DNA of 64,000 nt from GCA-003244245 sp035606945. Its GTDB lineage: Bacteria > Actinomycetota > Actinomycetes > Mycobacteriales > Pseudonocardiaceae. The DNA is taken from the NCBI GenBank assembly GCA_035606945.1, contig DATNDR010000035.1:1-64000 (forward strand). The letters are read 5' to 3'. Of the stretch, positions 8,080-20,278 are shown one piece after another (within the stretch, counting starts at the first letter, position 1; each line of letters begins with the position of its first letter). The translations under genes were made by a program, and so were the position numbers. Below the pieces are notes generated by a model, which was not told the DNA's origin, did not search any database, and saw only the letters and a list, made by a program, of their open reading frames with translations.

Positions 8080-8612
8080 CAGTGGCGACTGAATGTCGGT
8101 TGTGAACTTCTCTGCGCCAAAATGGTGGAATTGCAATCCGGTGAGCTTACTGACGGCCGTGGAATTGCTGGGTGTCAACAGACTGCAGCTGTCTGCGCTG
8201 AGCTGCACGAGCTCGACTGGCTGGTACGGCCGGGCTTGCACCGGCAACAGTGCTCGCTCGGAGATTGCCAGATTGAATAGCCGGATCGAGATGCCGGCCG
8301 CGTCATCCAGCCGAAGGTAGGTCGTGTACGTGGAGAGCGCCCTGCCTGGTGCCGCGAAGAGCGCCTACGGCGCCCTGCCGTAGCCGAGTAAAGGGATCGC
8401 CGCCGCGCGCCCTTGGCGGCAGACCCAGCGCCGGAGATCAAACATCGGCAGAGCTAGGTTGAGCGCACGGCTGTCCGGCCGATCCAAGTGACAGTGATCT
8501 CGTTGGCAACGCCATCCGGCCAGCCTCGCGGCCACAGCGTCCACGGCCCCGCCCAAGCCACCCGATGTCCGGGCTGCCGTCACCCAGCCGTGAGATCCTA
8601 AACCGGCGAGCC
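8080..8612. other. 533-bp stretch without a convincing gene
   Basis: Frames here are short, Arg/Ser-rich and lack ribosome binding sites. This stretch holds the 3' side of the PEP synthase gene and whatever precedes the frameshifted membrane protein. No terminator was identified. Confidence 0.45.
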
Positions 8613-11033
<2,421 letters not shown>

Positions 11034-11213
11034 GTCGGATTCCTCCCTGAGGCCGCGGGGAACCTTCCGCTCCCGGATGCCCGCCCCGCCCGGAGTGAAA
11101 ACTCAGCCCAGCGCAGTGGCAACACATGGCGGTCGTGTCGTCGCGCATGCGTTCGGCCGGTCTGGCTACCATGACCCACCGCTCCGCCGAGGGACAGGGA
11201 AGCTTGGATCGCC

Positions 11214-12065
11214 ATGCGCTGTCGTACGAAGGTCGCTCTCCCCATCGCGATCGCCCTGATCCTGGGCGGCACCGGCTGCGGTGCATCGGAGTCATCGCCT
11301 GGTCCCGAAGCCATGATCGTGCCGGCTGCCGCCGCCCCAGCTCAAGATTCACCTGCGCTGCCCCCCGATCCACCTGCTTTGGCCTCCGACCCACCTGCTT
11401 CGCTTCCCGACCCTTCGTTCCCCGACCCGCCTGCGCTGCCCCCCGACGCGCCTGCGCTGCCTTCCAATCCACCCGCGCTGCCCGCCGACCCACCTGCTTC
11501 GCTCCCCGATTCACCTGGTGTGCCCCACGAGTTCGTCGCGCCGGCCGCACCAACGCGCTTCGAGATGTCCGGTCCGGCGTTCGACATCAAGGCCAGCGTC
11601 TGCCAGATGAACTACGTGCGACCGCTCGACCCGCCTGGCGACCAGAAGCACACCGTGTGCTGGGTGCGCAAGGGCTTCGGCGTCGCACCCGGCAGCGACT
11701 CCGGCGGCACTAGCTACATCCTCGGCCACGCGTGGGCGAAGACCCCGCTGATCTTCAACCCGTTGTCAGAACTCGCGATGCAGGAAGTCACCGGGCACAA
11801 CCCCGAGATGCAAAGCGGCGTCCCGACCTTCCCGGTCAAGGCGATCAACGGATATAACATCGCGCTCCGCACCCCGACCGGCACCCTCACCTATACGGTC
11901 ACACACGCATTCGCCGTCTCTAAATCACGAGCCGGAGACGTGAAGTCCCTCATGGCCAATACCCCGAACCGAGTGGTCCTCATCACCTGCGGTGTCAAGG
12001 ATGGCGTCGACGTCGATTACAACATCATCGTAGACGCCTACCTGACGTCCTCGACGGCACGATGA
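11214..12065 (+). CDS. Sortase-like lipoprotein with Pro-rich linker
   Basis: 283 aa. A signal peptide ends near Cys22 (LILGGTGC, a weak lipobox), suggesting membrane anchoring outside the cell. Residues ~44-105 are a Pro/Asp/Ala repeat linker (units like PPALPPD). The C-terminal domain resembles class E/F sortases: His172 in YILGHAWAKTPLIFNPL and Cys259 in VVLITCGVKDG. The Arg usually found after the Cys is not seen (the equivalent stretch reads VDYNIIV), so transpeptidase activity is uncertain. No LPxTG-type substrate gene is adjacent. Confidence 0.7.
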   Translation: MRCRTKVALPIAIALILGGTGCGASESSPGPEAMIVPAAAAPAQDSPALPPDPPALASDPPASLPDPSFPDPPALPPDAPALPSNPPALPADPPASLPDSPGVPHEFVAPAAPTRFEMSGPAFDIKASVCQMNYVRPLDPPGDQKHTVCWVRKGFGVAPGSDSGGTSYILGHAWAKTPLIFNPLSELAMQEVTGHNPEMQSGVPTFPVKAINGYNIALRTPTGTLTYTVTHAFAVSKSRAGDVKSLMANTPNRVVLITCGVKDGVDVDYNIIVDAYLTSSTAR

Positions 12066-12866
12066 AATCAGGGTTGCTGCGGAACTGTCGCCGGGGCGCT
12101 CAACTACAAGCTTCAGGCCCTGTCGATGGAACAGGACAAGTACCTGTTCTCCACCACCCGGATTCCGGGAACGCCGCATCGTAGTTTTCGTCCGCGGCAC
12201 CATGTTTCGACTCGACGTGATCGGCCCGAACGGCCGCCCGCACACTGTGGACGAGCTCGCCGACGGGCTGGATTGCCCGCTGACCGTTTCGATCTCTACC
12301 TGAGCTCACCGCTCGCGGTGAGTGACCAGATGTCCGTGTTCGTTAGCAAGCTCGTGGAAGCGGTGGACGAACTGCAGACCTGCTCGCCACCGAACACGAT
12401 GGATGATCGAATCTACCGTTGCGGGCCTCGGTCCAGCCATCCGTCCCCTCCAATGCTGCACCTCCGAGTAACCAGCCCGTCGAGGCTGCCGCACCCGGTG
12501 TTGCCGTGATCGGCGCAAACGACAGCGCGGCAGCCGCGTCCGTGTGGAAGAGCCGGGTGACACCGCCAACCCTCCACCCCCCGGCCGCCGACATCGTTAC
12601 GATACGAGCACACCGAATAGCCCGATCGTGGAAGACATGCCTCAACGAGCGGGGATCTCCGCCTACATCGTTACTAAACCGCACCGATCCGAGCTGTCGG
12701 ACCACCCGTCAGTGCAGGCCAGGCTCCGTGAGCCTATGGATTGCACATCATTCGCGGCTCCATCCACACGATCCACACAGCTTGCCCACTTCCGGTACAC
12801 AATCCACAACTGTTGTCCACACGATGTGGATGTGCCCGCCGTCGGGCCGCGCCTACCGTGCGGGCC
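12066..12866. other. 800-bp intergenic region with DnaA boxes
   Basis: Short frames occur, for example an ATG at 12204 giving 33 codons starting MFRLDVIGPNGRPHTVDEL, which may be the remnant of a gene. None is convincing as an intact gene. The right end contains the DnaA-box cluster and probably the promoter of the gene at 12867. Confidence 0.5.
12763..12830. promoter_or_regulatory. Cluster of five DnaA-box cores
   Basis: TCCACA occurs at 12763, 12772, 12803 and within a perfect TTGTCCACA at 12813-12821; its complement TGTGGA is at 12825-12830. Five hexamers in 68 bp is far above expectation. No dnaA, dnaN or rpmH lies in the window, so this is not recognisable as the chromosomal origin. It sits 37 nt before the gene at 12867 and may be a DnaA-regulated promoter or a titration site. 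Confidence 0.6.
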
Positions 12867-13388
12867 GTGAGCCAGACGCCAACTTATGACCAGCTGCGTG
12901 GCGAGCGAATCAACGCCGAGGTCCCGCCCAGCGAGGACAAGCCACCACGCGACGATCAGCCCGGCAAACACCGCCCCGCGGACGACGCACTACCTGCGCC
13001 GGCACCGTGTCAGTCACCGGAGCCAGCATCTGACCTCACGGCAGCTTGGTCCTGGTTCGATCCGATCGACGCTGATTTGCTCGGCAGGCACCATCTCTGG
13101 GGTGATATGCCAAAGGCAGCGGAATTGCGCGGTCAGCCACCCAGCCCGCCGGCGTGCCAGCCGGGGCCACCGCCGCTCACCGGACCGCAGGCAGCCCTTC
13201 CACCAGTAGCCCACGCACGGCACACACCACAACACGGTGCCACGAGCTGCCCCTCACCTGCAGCCGACGACTACCGTGCGCAGGAGGCGGTGGTGCACGG
13301 TCATGGTGTTCGCCCGGGACCGGGACGCCAGCCGCAATCGGCGCACCGCACCGAAACTCGACATCCCATGCCGAAAGCCGTTCACTAG
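12867..13388 (+). CDS. Pro-rich hypothetical protein
   Basis: 173 aa from a GTG start. It opens SQTPTYDQLRGERINAEVP, followed by an acidic/Pro-rich stretch, a more ordered segment (LTAAWSWFDPIDADLLGRHHLWG, about 70-90) and a long Pro-rich, probably disordered tail. There is no signal peptide or membrane helix. I recall similar N-termini in uncharacterised actinobacterial proteins but cannot assign a function. The frame extends further upstream through the DnaA boxes, but the GTG at 12867 is where protein-like sequence begins. Confidence 0.5.
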   Translation: MSQTPTYDQLRGERINAEVPPSEDKPPRDDQPGKHRPADDALPAPAPCQSPEPASDLTAAWSWFDPIDADLLGRHHLWGDMPKAAELRGQPPSPPACQPGPPPLTGPQAALPPVAHARHTPQHGATSCPSPAADDYRAQEAVVHGHGVRPGPGRQPQSAHRTETRHPMPKAVH

Positions 13389-13521
13389 CAAGCCGCCGTA
13401 CCCCGTGATGAGACGACCTGCGGTGCCACGCGCATGGCAGCAGCTGCGCTCCCCGACCGTCGAGATAGCGCCGCCGGACAGCTACGATGCGCGGGCGCGA
13501 GGTGAAGAGGCGGTGCCCTTG

Positions 13522-15222
13522 ATGCGGAAGATCCGGACTGGGACGGTTCTCACGTTGGCTGCCTTGTTGTCGCTGGTCCCTGCCGGTTGCGCCAAGCGTC
13601 CTAACGTGGGCACCCAGAACGGCGGCGTGCCCCTGGTCGGGTTTCCCCAGACCCCTCCCCCGCCGCACGTGCCGGGCAAGCCCGGCGGGGTATTCCGGCT
13701 GGGCATCGTCGAGCCGGTGGCGATCGACCCGTACAACTCGCAGGAGTCCGAGGGCAACCTGGTCACCGAGAATCTGTTCACCGAGCTGATCAACGTCGGC
13801 CCGGACGGATCGGTCAGCCCCGGCGTGGCGACCAGCTGGACCTCCAACCCGGACTGCTCGCAGTGGATCTTCACCCTCCAGCACGGCACCACCTTCCACA
13901 ACGGTGAGCCGGTGGACTCGGTGGCCTTCAAGCGCGGTTGGGAACGCGCCGCCGCACGCAGCGCGGCATCCGAGGTCGCCTACCACATGAACGAGGTCCA
14001 GGGCTTTGACGCCATGCAGGCCGGCGCCGCGGACCACCTGTCCGGCGTCGATGCATCCGCACCGGACCGGCTCGTGGTCACCCTCGCTCATCCGGACTGC
14101 GAGTTCTACCTGCGCACATTCAAGACGGTCTTCTCCCCGGTGCCCACGGTCGCCGGCCCGGCGGACAACAAGGCCTACAACGACCAACCGATCGGCAACG
14201 GGCCGTTCATGATGGCCGGCCCGTGGCAGCACGACCGCGGTATCCGGCTCAAGCGGTTCGACGGCTACGCCGCCGGGCCCAAGGCGAACCTTGCCGAGGT
14301 CGACATCACCATCCTGCCGTCGCAAAGCGCCGCGCAGGGCGAGTACGACGGATTCAACAACGGCACCTTCGACTGGGCCCGGCTGCCCACTCCGCTGCTG
14401 TCCCAAGCCCGCGCGACCTACCAGCCGCGCGGTGAGTGGATCTCCAAGAAGACCGCCGGCATCAACTATCTGCTGCCGATGGTAACCACGCCGCCGCTGA
14501 ACAGCGTGGCGGCCCGCAAGGCCATCTCGGAGGCGATCGACCGGGTGGCGATCGCCCGCGGCGTGTTCCAGGGCTCCCAGGTACCGGCCGACGCGTTCGT
14601 CCCTCCGGCGTTGCCGGATGCCTACCAGTCCGGGGTGTGCACCGCATGCCGGTACGACCCGGCCGACGCCAAAAAGCTCGCCCAGCAAGCCGGGTTGGCC
14701 CCGGGCAGCACCGTCAACTTCCAGTTCAACACCGGCGGCGGCCACGAGGAGTGGACCGCCGCGGTGACCCAGCAACTGAAGCGGAATCTTGGGTTGAACG
14801 TGAACTACAGCGGAGTGCCGTTCACTGACCTGCTGAACAATGAGCAGCAGCCCGGGGCCAGCGGGATCTTCCGGGCGGCATGGGGCGCTGACTACCCCAC
14901 GCCGGGTAACTTCCTCCAGCCGCTGCTGTCCACTGGCGCGATCGGCGCGAACAGCCCGAGCCAGCCGGCCACCGGGGACAACCGCGGCCGCTACAGCAAT
15001 CCCCGGTTTGATCAGCTGCTCGCCCAAGCCGCTGCCACCCCGGACAAGGGCCAGCGCATCACGCTGTACCAGCAGGCCGAGCAGCTCGCGATCGGCCAGG
15101 ACCTGGCGGAGATCCCGTTGTGGTTTCGCCAGCAGTTCCGGCTGGCGAACACCATGAAGTTCGCCAATATGTACCTCGACTTCGCCGAGGAGCCCACCCT
15201 GGCCGAGATCACCCTGCGATGA
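13522..15222 (+). CDS. Oligopeptide ABC transporter substrate-binding lipoprotein
   Basis: 566 aa, solute-binding protein family 5 (OppA/DppA). The signal peptide ends in a lipobox (LSLVPAGC). The mature protein begins with a Pro-rich linker, then the typical start GGVFRLGIVEPVAIDPYNSQES. It binds peptides outside the membrane and hands them to the permeases encoded next. ATG 13522 is chosen; a GTG at 13513 with GAGGTGA upstream would add three residues. It is the first gene of a four-gene operon and overlaps the first permease by ATGA. Confidence 0.92.
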   Translation: MRKIRTGTVLTLAALLSLVPAGCAKRPNVGTQNGGVPLVGFPQTPPPPHVPGKPGGVFRLGIVEPVAIDPYNSQESEGNLVTENLFTELINVGPDGSVSPGVATSWTSNPDCSQWIFTLQHGTTFHNGEPVDSVAFKRGWERAAARSAASEVAYHMNEVQGFDAMQAGAADHLSGVDASAPDRLVVTLAHPDCEFYLRTFKTVFSPVPTVAGPADNKAYNDQPIGNGPFMMAGPWQHDRGIRLKRFDGYAAGPKANLAEVDITILPSQSAAQGEYDGFNNGTFDWARLPTPLLSQARATYQPRGEWISKKTAGINYLLPMVTTPPLNSVAARKAISEAIDRVAIARGVFQGSQVPADAFVPPALPDAYQSGVCTACRYDPADAKKLAQQAGLAPGSTVNFQFNTGGGHEEWTAAVTQQLKRNLGLNVNYSGVPFTDLLNNEQQPGASGIFRAAWGADYPTPGNFLQPLLSTGAIGANSPSQPATGDNRGRYSNPRFDQLLAQAAATPDKGQRITLYQQAEQLAIGQDLAEIPLWFRQQFRLANTMKFANMYLDFAEEPTLAEITLR

Positions 15223-16151
15223 CCAGGTTCGTCGCTCGGCGGATCGCGCAAGCGGTGCTGGTGCTGCTGGTGGCCACCCTGGCGATCTTCCTGGCCACCT
15301 TCGCGTTGGGCGATCCGTTCGCCTCCACCGGTGAGAAGGTCGTCCCACCGGAGGTCCAGGCGATCGACCGGGCCAAGTTCGGCTTGGACAAGCCGCTACC
15401 GGTGCAGTACCTGACGTACCTGGGCAATCTGGTGCATCTGGACTTCGGGGTGGACTTCGACCAGCGCCGCCAGGTGAGCTCGATGCTGGCCGAGACGCTA
15501 CCGAACACCATCCGGCTTGCGCTGGTGGCGATCGCCTTGGACGTGCTGATCGGCGTGATCGCCGGAGTGATCGCGGCAGTCAAGCGCTACTCGTTCACCG
15601 ACGTGCTGGTCACCGTGTCATCCACCCTGGCGATCGGGGTGCCGACCTTCGTCATCGGCCTGGTGCTGGTGGGCTATGTCTCCGGACTCTGGATCTTCCC
15701 GGTGGTACCTCGCAGCTTCACCGTGCAGGTGCCCTGGTGGCACGAGGTGCTGCTGCCTGCGTTCACCCTAGCGATCATCGACGCCGCGTTCATCGCCCGG
15801 CTGATGCGCGGCTCGATGCTGGAGGTGTTGCGCTCCGACTACATCCGCACCGCGCGCAGCAAGGGGCTGCCCGAGCGGGTGGTGATCGGCAAGCACGCGA
15901 TGCGCAACTCGATGATCCCGGTGGTCACCTACGTCGGGATCTCCCTCGGGGTCTTGATGGGCGGCGCAATCATCACCGAAACGATCTTTCAGTACAACGG
16001 GATCGGTTACCTGTTGGCGCGGGCGATCCAGGCCAACAACGCCCCGGTGATCATGGCGGTGGTGGTGGTCAGCGTGGTGGTCTTCGTGCTGCTCAGCCTG
16101 CTCGTGGACATCCTGTACGCCTACCTCGACCCCCGGATCCGACTGGATTAG
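15219..16151 (+). CDS. Oligopeptide ABC transporter permease (DppB-like)
   Basis: 310 aa with about six membrane helices. An N-terminal helix (VARRIAQAVLVLLVATLAIFLATF) is followed by a periplasmic loop and the BPD_transp_1 domain. The ATPase-contact loop is visible near RSDYIRTARSKGLPERVV. The ATG overlaps the stop of the binding-protein gene. It forms a heterodimeric channel with the next permease. The family usually has a GDP motif after the first helix and here LGDPF is present. Confidence 0.93.
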   Translation: MTRFVARRIAQAVLVLLVATLAIFLATFALGDPFASTGEKVVPPEVQAIDRAKFGLDKPLPVQYLTYLGNLVHLDFGVDFDQRRQVSSMLAETLPNTIRLALVAIALDVLIGVIAGVIAAVKRYSFTDVLVTVSSTLAIGVPTFVIGLVLVGYVSGLWIFPVVPRSFTVQVPWWHEVLLPAFTLAIIDAAFIARLMRGSMLEVLRSDYIRTARSKGLPERVVIGKHAMRNSMIPVVTYVGISLGVLMGGAIITETIFQYNGIGYLLARAIQANNAPVIMAVVVVSVVVFVLLSLLVDILYAYLDPRIRLD

Positions 16152-16156
16152 ACGAG

Positions 16157-17017
16157 ATGAGCCGACCGAGCCAACTGCGCGACATCTGGGCTCGCTACCG
16201 CCGCAACAAGCTGGCCATGGTAGGGCTGGTTGTCGTGGCCATCCTGGTCGTCACCGCAATCGTGGGCGACTACCTCACGCCCTATGACGCGTTTGAGCAG
16301 AACCTGCTCAACGCCACCGCGCCGCCGAGTGCCGAGCACTGGCTGGGCACCGACGTGCTGGGCCGGGACTTGTTCTCCGAGCTGGTCTACGGGGTGCGCC
16401 TGGCGATGATCGTGGCGGTGAGCACGGTAGCGCTGTCGTTGGTGCTCGGCGTGTCACTCGGCGCGCTCGCCGGCTACCGCGGCCGCGCCACGGACACCGT
16501 GCTGATGCGCGCCACCGACATCTTCCTCGCCTTCCCGGTGCTGGTCGGCGCGATCGTGGTGGTGCGCGCCGCCGGCCAGGGGATCTGGCCGGTGATCGTG
16601 GCGCTGGCGCTGTTCTCCTGGCCGGTATCCGCCCGGCTCATGCGAGGGCAGGTTCTCGCACTGCGCGAGGCTGACTACGTGGAGGCAGCGCGCTCGATCG
16701 GGGCGGGCAGCCGCCGGATCGTGGTCCGGCACATCCTGCCCAACGCGATTGCACCGGTGTTGGTCTACGCGTTCACCAGTATCGGCGTTGTGGTGGTCGG
16801 CCTGGCTTCGCTGTCCTACCTGGGTATCGGCGTCCCGCCGAACGTGCCTGAGTGGGGCCGGTTGATATCCCAGTCGGTGCCGTTCCTGCGGGTACCCGGC
16901 AAGACCCACCTGTGGCTGTATCCGGCGATCGCGATCTGCGTCACCACGCTGGGATTCGCGCTGGTCGCCGATGGGCTGCGCGACTCGCTGGACCCCAAGC
17001 TGCGCGGCGAAGGGTGA
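16157..17017 (+). CDS. Oligopeptide ABC transporter permease (DppC-like)
   Basis: 286 aa. It begins with the N-terminal OppC segment (WARYRRNKLAMVGLVVVAILVV), then the typical GTDVLGRDLFSELVYGVRLA and a BPD_transp_1 domain with the EAA-type loop (EADYVEAARSIGAGSRRIVVRHILPN). It starts 5 nt after the first permease. Its stop overlaps the GTG of the ATPase gene, so all four genes are likely one transcript. Confidence 0.93.
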   Translation: MSRPSQLRDIWARYRRNKLAMVGLVVVAILVVTAIVGDYLTPYDAFEQNLLNATAPPSAEHWLGTDVLGRDLFSELVYGVRLAMIVAVSTVALSLVLGVSLGALAGYRGRATDTVLMRATDIFLAFPVLVGAIVVVRAAGQGIWPVIVALALFSWPVSARLMRGQVLALREADYVEAARSIGAGSRRIVVRHILPNAIAPVLVYAFTSIGVVVVGLASLSYLGIGVPPNVPEWGRLISQSVPFLRVPGKTHLWLYPAIAICVTTLGFALVADGLRDSLDPKLRGEG

Positions 17018-19068
17018 GCCCCCCGCTGCTGGAAGTGCGCGAACTTCGGGTGCACTTCGACACCCCCGCCGGCGTCGTCAAAGCCGTTGACGGGGTGAGC
17101 TGGCATGTCGAACCGGGCGAGACGCTGGCCATCGTCGGCGAGTCCGGCTCGGGAAAATCGGTCTCCGCGATGACGATCCTCGGGCTGGTGCCCAGCCCGC
17201 CGGCGACCTTCCCCAGTGGCGAGGTGCTCCTGGACGGCCGTCCGCTGCTCAGCCTGCCCGCCGCGCAGCAGCGCCGGCTGCGCGGCAAGGACATTGCGAT
17301 GATCTTCCAGGATCCGCTCACCGCGCTCAACCCGGTGCTCAAGGTCGGTGAGCAGATCGCCGAGATGGTCCGGACACACCAGAAGGTCGGCCGCACCGCC
17401 GCCCAGCACAAGGCGGTTGAGCTGCTCGACACGGTAGGCATTCCCAGCCCCGGGCGGCGGGCGGCGCAGTACCCGCACGAGTTCTCCGGTGGGATGCGGC
17501 AGCGGGCGATGATCGCGATGGCGCTGGCCAACAACCCGAGGGTGCTGCTGGCCGACGAGCCGACGACGGCGCTCGACGTGACCGTGCAGGCGCAGATCAT
17601 GGCGCTGCTGGAGCAGCTGCAGGCCGAACGCAACACCGCCATCGTGCTGATCACCCATGACCTGGGCCTGGTGGCCAGCCACGCCGACCGGATCGCGGTG
17701 ATGTACGCAGGGCGGATCGTGGAGACCGGGGACGCCGATGAGATCTTCACTGAGCCTCGGCACGCCTACACGCAGGGGCTGCTGTCCAGCCTGACCAGGA
17801 TGGACCAGGCCCGCCCGGCCAAACTGCAGCCGATCCCCGGCCAGCCGCCGAGCCTGTCGCGGGTACCGGCGGGCTGCCCGTTCCACCCCCGCTGTGGCTT
17901 CGCCACCCAGGGCTGCGTGGACGAGGTGCCGGCACTGGTGCCGGTGTCCGCCGGTTCCGGGCACGCCGCGGCCTGCATCCATAGCGACCAGGTAGCGATC
18001 GCGCACGGGGGGCGTAGGCAGGCTGCCGCCGCTGAACCGATCCCCTCGGTCGGCCGCGAGCCTGCCCGGCGCATGCTGGCGGTGACAGAGCTGGTCAAGC
18101 ACTTCCCGATCCGGTCCGGAGTGTTCGTCAAGAAGACGGTCGGGTTGGTGCGCGCGGTGGACGGGGTGTCTCTGGAGATCCCGGAAGGCGGCACGCTGTC
18201 GCTGGTCGGCGAGTCCGGCTGCGGCAAATCCACCGTGGCCCGGTCGATCCTGCGCCTGGTCGAGCCCACGTCAGGCACTGTGCAGCTCGGCGAGCGCGAT
18301 ATCACCGCGCTCGGTAACGCCGAGCTGCGCCGGACCCGGGCGGACATGCAGATCGTGTTCCAGGACCCGTACGCCTCGCTGAATCCCCGAATGACCGTGC
18401 GGCAAATCCTGTCCGAGAAGTATGCGCTGCTCGGCGGTGAGCTGACCGGCTCGACGATCAGCGACCTGCTGGACACCGTGGGGCTGTCCGCCGAGTACGC
18501 CGACCGGTACCCGCATGAGTTTTCCGGCGGTCAGCGCCAGCGGGTTGGAATCGCCAGGGCGATCGCCTTGAACCCGAAGTTCGTGGTGCTCGACGAACCG
18601 GTGTCCGCCCTGGACGTGTCCATCCAGGCGCAGATCCTCAACCTGCTGGCCGACCTGCAGCGCGACTTCGGCCTGACCTATCTGTTCATCGCCCACGACC
18701 TGTCGGTGGTCCGGCACATCTCCGACCGGGTTGCGGTGATGTACCTGGGTTCCATCGTGGAGGTCGCTGATCGTGACGAGCTGTTCGAACGGCCGCTGCA
18801 TCCCTACACCCAGGCGTTGATCTCGGCGGTGCCGATCCCAGACCCGGCGGTGGAGCGCAACCGCGAGCGGATCGTGCTGACCGGCGACCTACCCAGTCCG
18901 GCGAACCCGCCCAGCGGTTGCCGGTTCCGCACCCGCTGCTGGAAGCACCCCCAGCTGGCCGAGGCCGAGCGCCGCCGCTGCATCGAGGAGCCGCCGCCGC
19001 TCGTGCCTCGCGCGACCGGGCACCCGGTGGCCTGCCACTTCGCCGGCGAGCGCGTGGTGCTGAGCTGA
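17014..19068 (+). CDS. Dual ATP-binding subunit of the peptide importer (DppD-DppF fusion)
   Basis: 684 aa with two complete ABC ATPase domains. The first (about 1-330) has Walker A GESGSGKS, signature FSGGMRQR and Walker B VLLADEPT. The second (about 350-680) has Walker A GESGCGKS, signature FSGGQRQR and VVLDEPVS. Each domain is followed by the oligopeptide-type C-terminal extension with several Cys (CPFHPRCGFATQGC and CRFRTRCWKHPQ), which in related DppD/OppD proteins binds an iron-sulfur cluster or metal. One polypeptide thus provides both motor subunits. GTG start overlaps the permease stop. Confidence 0.94.
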   Translation: MSPPLLEVRELRVHFDTPAGVVKAVDGVSWHVEPGETLAIVGESGSGKSVSAMTILGLVPSPPATFPSGEVLLDGRPLLSLPAAQQRRLRGKDIAMIFQDPLTALNPVLKVGEQIAEMVRTHQKVGRTAAQHKAVELLDTVGIPSPGRRAAQYPHEFSGGMRQRAMIAMALANNPRVLLADEPTTALDVTVQAQIMALLEQLQAERNTAIVLITHDLGLVASHADRIAVMYAGRIVETGDADEIFTEPRHAYTQGLLSSLTRMDQARPAKLQPIPGQPPSLSRVPAGCPFHPRCGFATQGCVDEVPALVPVSAGSGHAAACIHSDQVAIAHGGRRQAAAAEPIPSVGREPARRMLAVTELVKHFPIRSGVFVKKTVGLVRAVDGVSLEIPEGGTLSLVGESGCGKSTVARSILRLVEPTSGTVQLGERDITALGNAELRRTRADMQIVFQDPYASLNPRMTVRQILSEKYALLGGELTGSTISDLLDTVGLSAEYADRYPHEFSGGQRQRVGIARAIALNPKFVVLDEPVSALDVSIQAQILNLLADLQRDFGLTYLFIAHDLSVVRHISDRVAVMYLGSIVEVADRDELFERPLHPYTQALISAVPIPDPAVERNRERIVLTGDLPSPANPPSGCRFRTRCWKHPQLAEAERRRCIEEPPPLVPRATGHPVACHFAGERVVLS

Positions 19069-19075
19069 CAAACCG

Positions 19076-20278
19076 TCACCGGACGGCCTCGAAGATCGCG
19101 GCGAGCCCTTGGCCGCCGCCGATGCACATCGTCTCCAGCCCGTACCGGCTGCCGCGCCGGTGCATCTCGTGCGCCAGGGTGGCCAGGATCCGCCCACCGG
19201 TGGCGCCGACCGGGTGCCCCAGCGAGATGCCGGAGCCGTTGACGTTGAGCCGCTCGTAGTCGCGCTCGCCGAGTTTCCATTCCTGCAGGCAGGCAAGGAC
19301 CTGCACGGCGAACGCCTCGTTGAGCTCGATCAGGTCGATATCATCCAGCGCCAGACCCGCGCGTTCGAGAGCGACCGCGGTGGCCGGCACCGGACCGATG
19401 CCCATCACCTCCGGGCCCACGCCGGCAACCGCCCAGGACCGCAACGACAGCATCGGGCGCAGGCTGTGCCGCTCGGCCCCGTCGCGGGTAGTCACCACGC
19501 ACATCGCCGCGCCGTCATTCTGGCCGCTGGCGTTGCCGGCGGTCACGGTCGCCTCGGGGTCGATACCGGCGCGGATCGGCCGCAGCCTGGCCAGGATGTC
19601 GAGTGTGGTCTCGGGACGTGGGTGCTCGTCGGCGATGACCACATCCTGTCGTCCGGGCACCTCGACTCCGACGATCTCTTCGTCGAACAACCCCTTCGCG
19701 ACCGCGTCCGCGGTGGCCTGCTGGGAGCGCAACGCGAACCGGTCCTGCTCCTCGCGGCCGATGCCGTACTGGACGCGCAGGTTCTCGGCGGTTTCCAGCA
19801 TGCCGCCGGCGATCGGGTGGGACCGCCCGCCTGCCGTGACGCGGGCCCTGGCGAGCCGGTCCATCAGCTGGATGTCGCCCCGGACTCCACCCCGCAGGCC
19901 CAGCGCGTAGTGCTCAGCCTGGCTCATCGACTCCACGCCGCCCGCCACAACGAGCCGGGCGGCACCGGTGCCCACCTGTATCGCGGCGTAAAGCACCGCT
20001 TGGAGTCCCGAACCGCAGCGGCGGTCGATCTGGACGCCGGGCACCGACGTGCCGAGCCCGGCGTCAAGCGCCGCCACCCGGCCGATCGCGGGAGCCTCAC
20101 CACTGGGGTAGCAGTGGCCGAGCACCACATCGTCGACATCGCCTTCGCCCAGGCCCGTGCGGGCCAGCAGCGATGTCAGTGCCGAGGTGGCGAGATCAGC
20201 CGCGCTGAGTCCGGCGAAGACTCCCCCGAACCGGCCCACCGGGGTGCGGACTGGTTCACAGATCACTACATCGACCAC
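19076..20278 (-). CDS. Acetyl-CoA C-acyltransferase (thiolase)
   Basis: 400 aa, full thiolase length. Nucleophile Cys88 lies in QIDRRCGSGLQAV. The second-domain signature reads NVNGSGISLGHPVGATGGR with the catalytic His, and the last active-site Cys is in MCIGGGQGLAAIFE. It performs thiolytic cleavage of 3-ketoacyl-CoA or the reverse condensation. I use the GTG at 20278, 5-6 nt after GGAGGT; the longer frame is low-complexity. It is not next to a hydratase/dehydrogenase gene, so its pathway is open. It converges on the ABC operon with a 7-bp gap. Confidence 0.92.
   Translation of the reverse strand: MVDVVICEPVRTPVGRFGGVFAGLSAADLATSALTSLLARTGLGEGDVDDVVLGHCYPSGEAPAIGRVAALDAGLGTSVPGVQIDRRCGSGLQAVLYAAIQVGTGAARLVVAGGVESMSQAEHYALGLRGGVRGDIQLMDRLARARVTAGGRSHPIAGGMLETAENLRVQYGIGREEQDRFALRSQQATADAVAKGLFDEEIVGVEVPGRQDVVIADEHPRPETTLDILARLRPIRAGIDPEATVTAGNASGQNDGAAMCVVTTRDGAERHSLRPMLSLRSWAVAGVGPEVMGIGPVPATAVALERAGLALDDIDLIELNEAFAVQVLACLQEWKLGERDYERLNVNGSGISLGHPVGATGGRILATLAHEMHRRGSRYGLETMCIGGGQGLAAIFEAVR

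Noticed and set aside
12126..12509. 127-aa plus-strand frame
   Set aside because: Composition changes along its length and no domain is seen; it joins unrelated fragments. A 33-codon piece in another frame looks more protein-like but is too short to call.
12763..12830. Chromosomal origin of replication
   Set aside because: DnaA boxes are present but dnaA, dnaN, gyrB and rpmH are not in the window, and the number of boxes is small.
13177..15348. 723-aa minus-strand frame opposite the peptide-binding protein
   Set aside because: Long antisense frames are expected in high-GC genes; the sequence is low-complexity and the plus-strand gene is certain.
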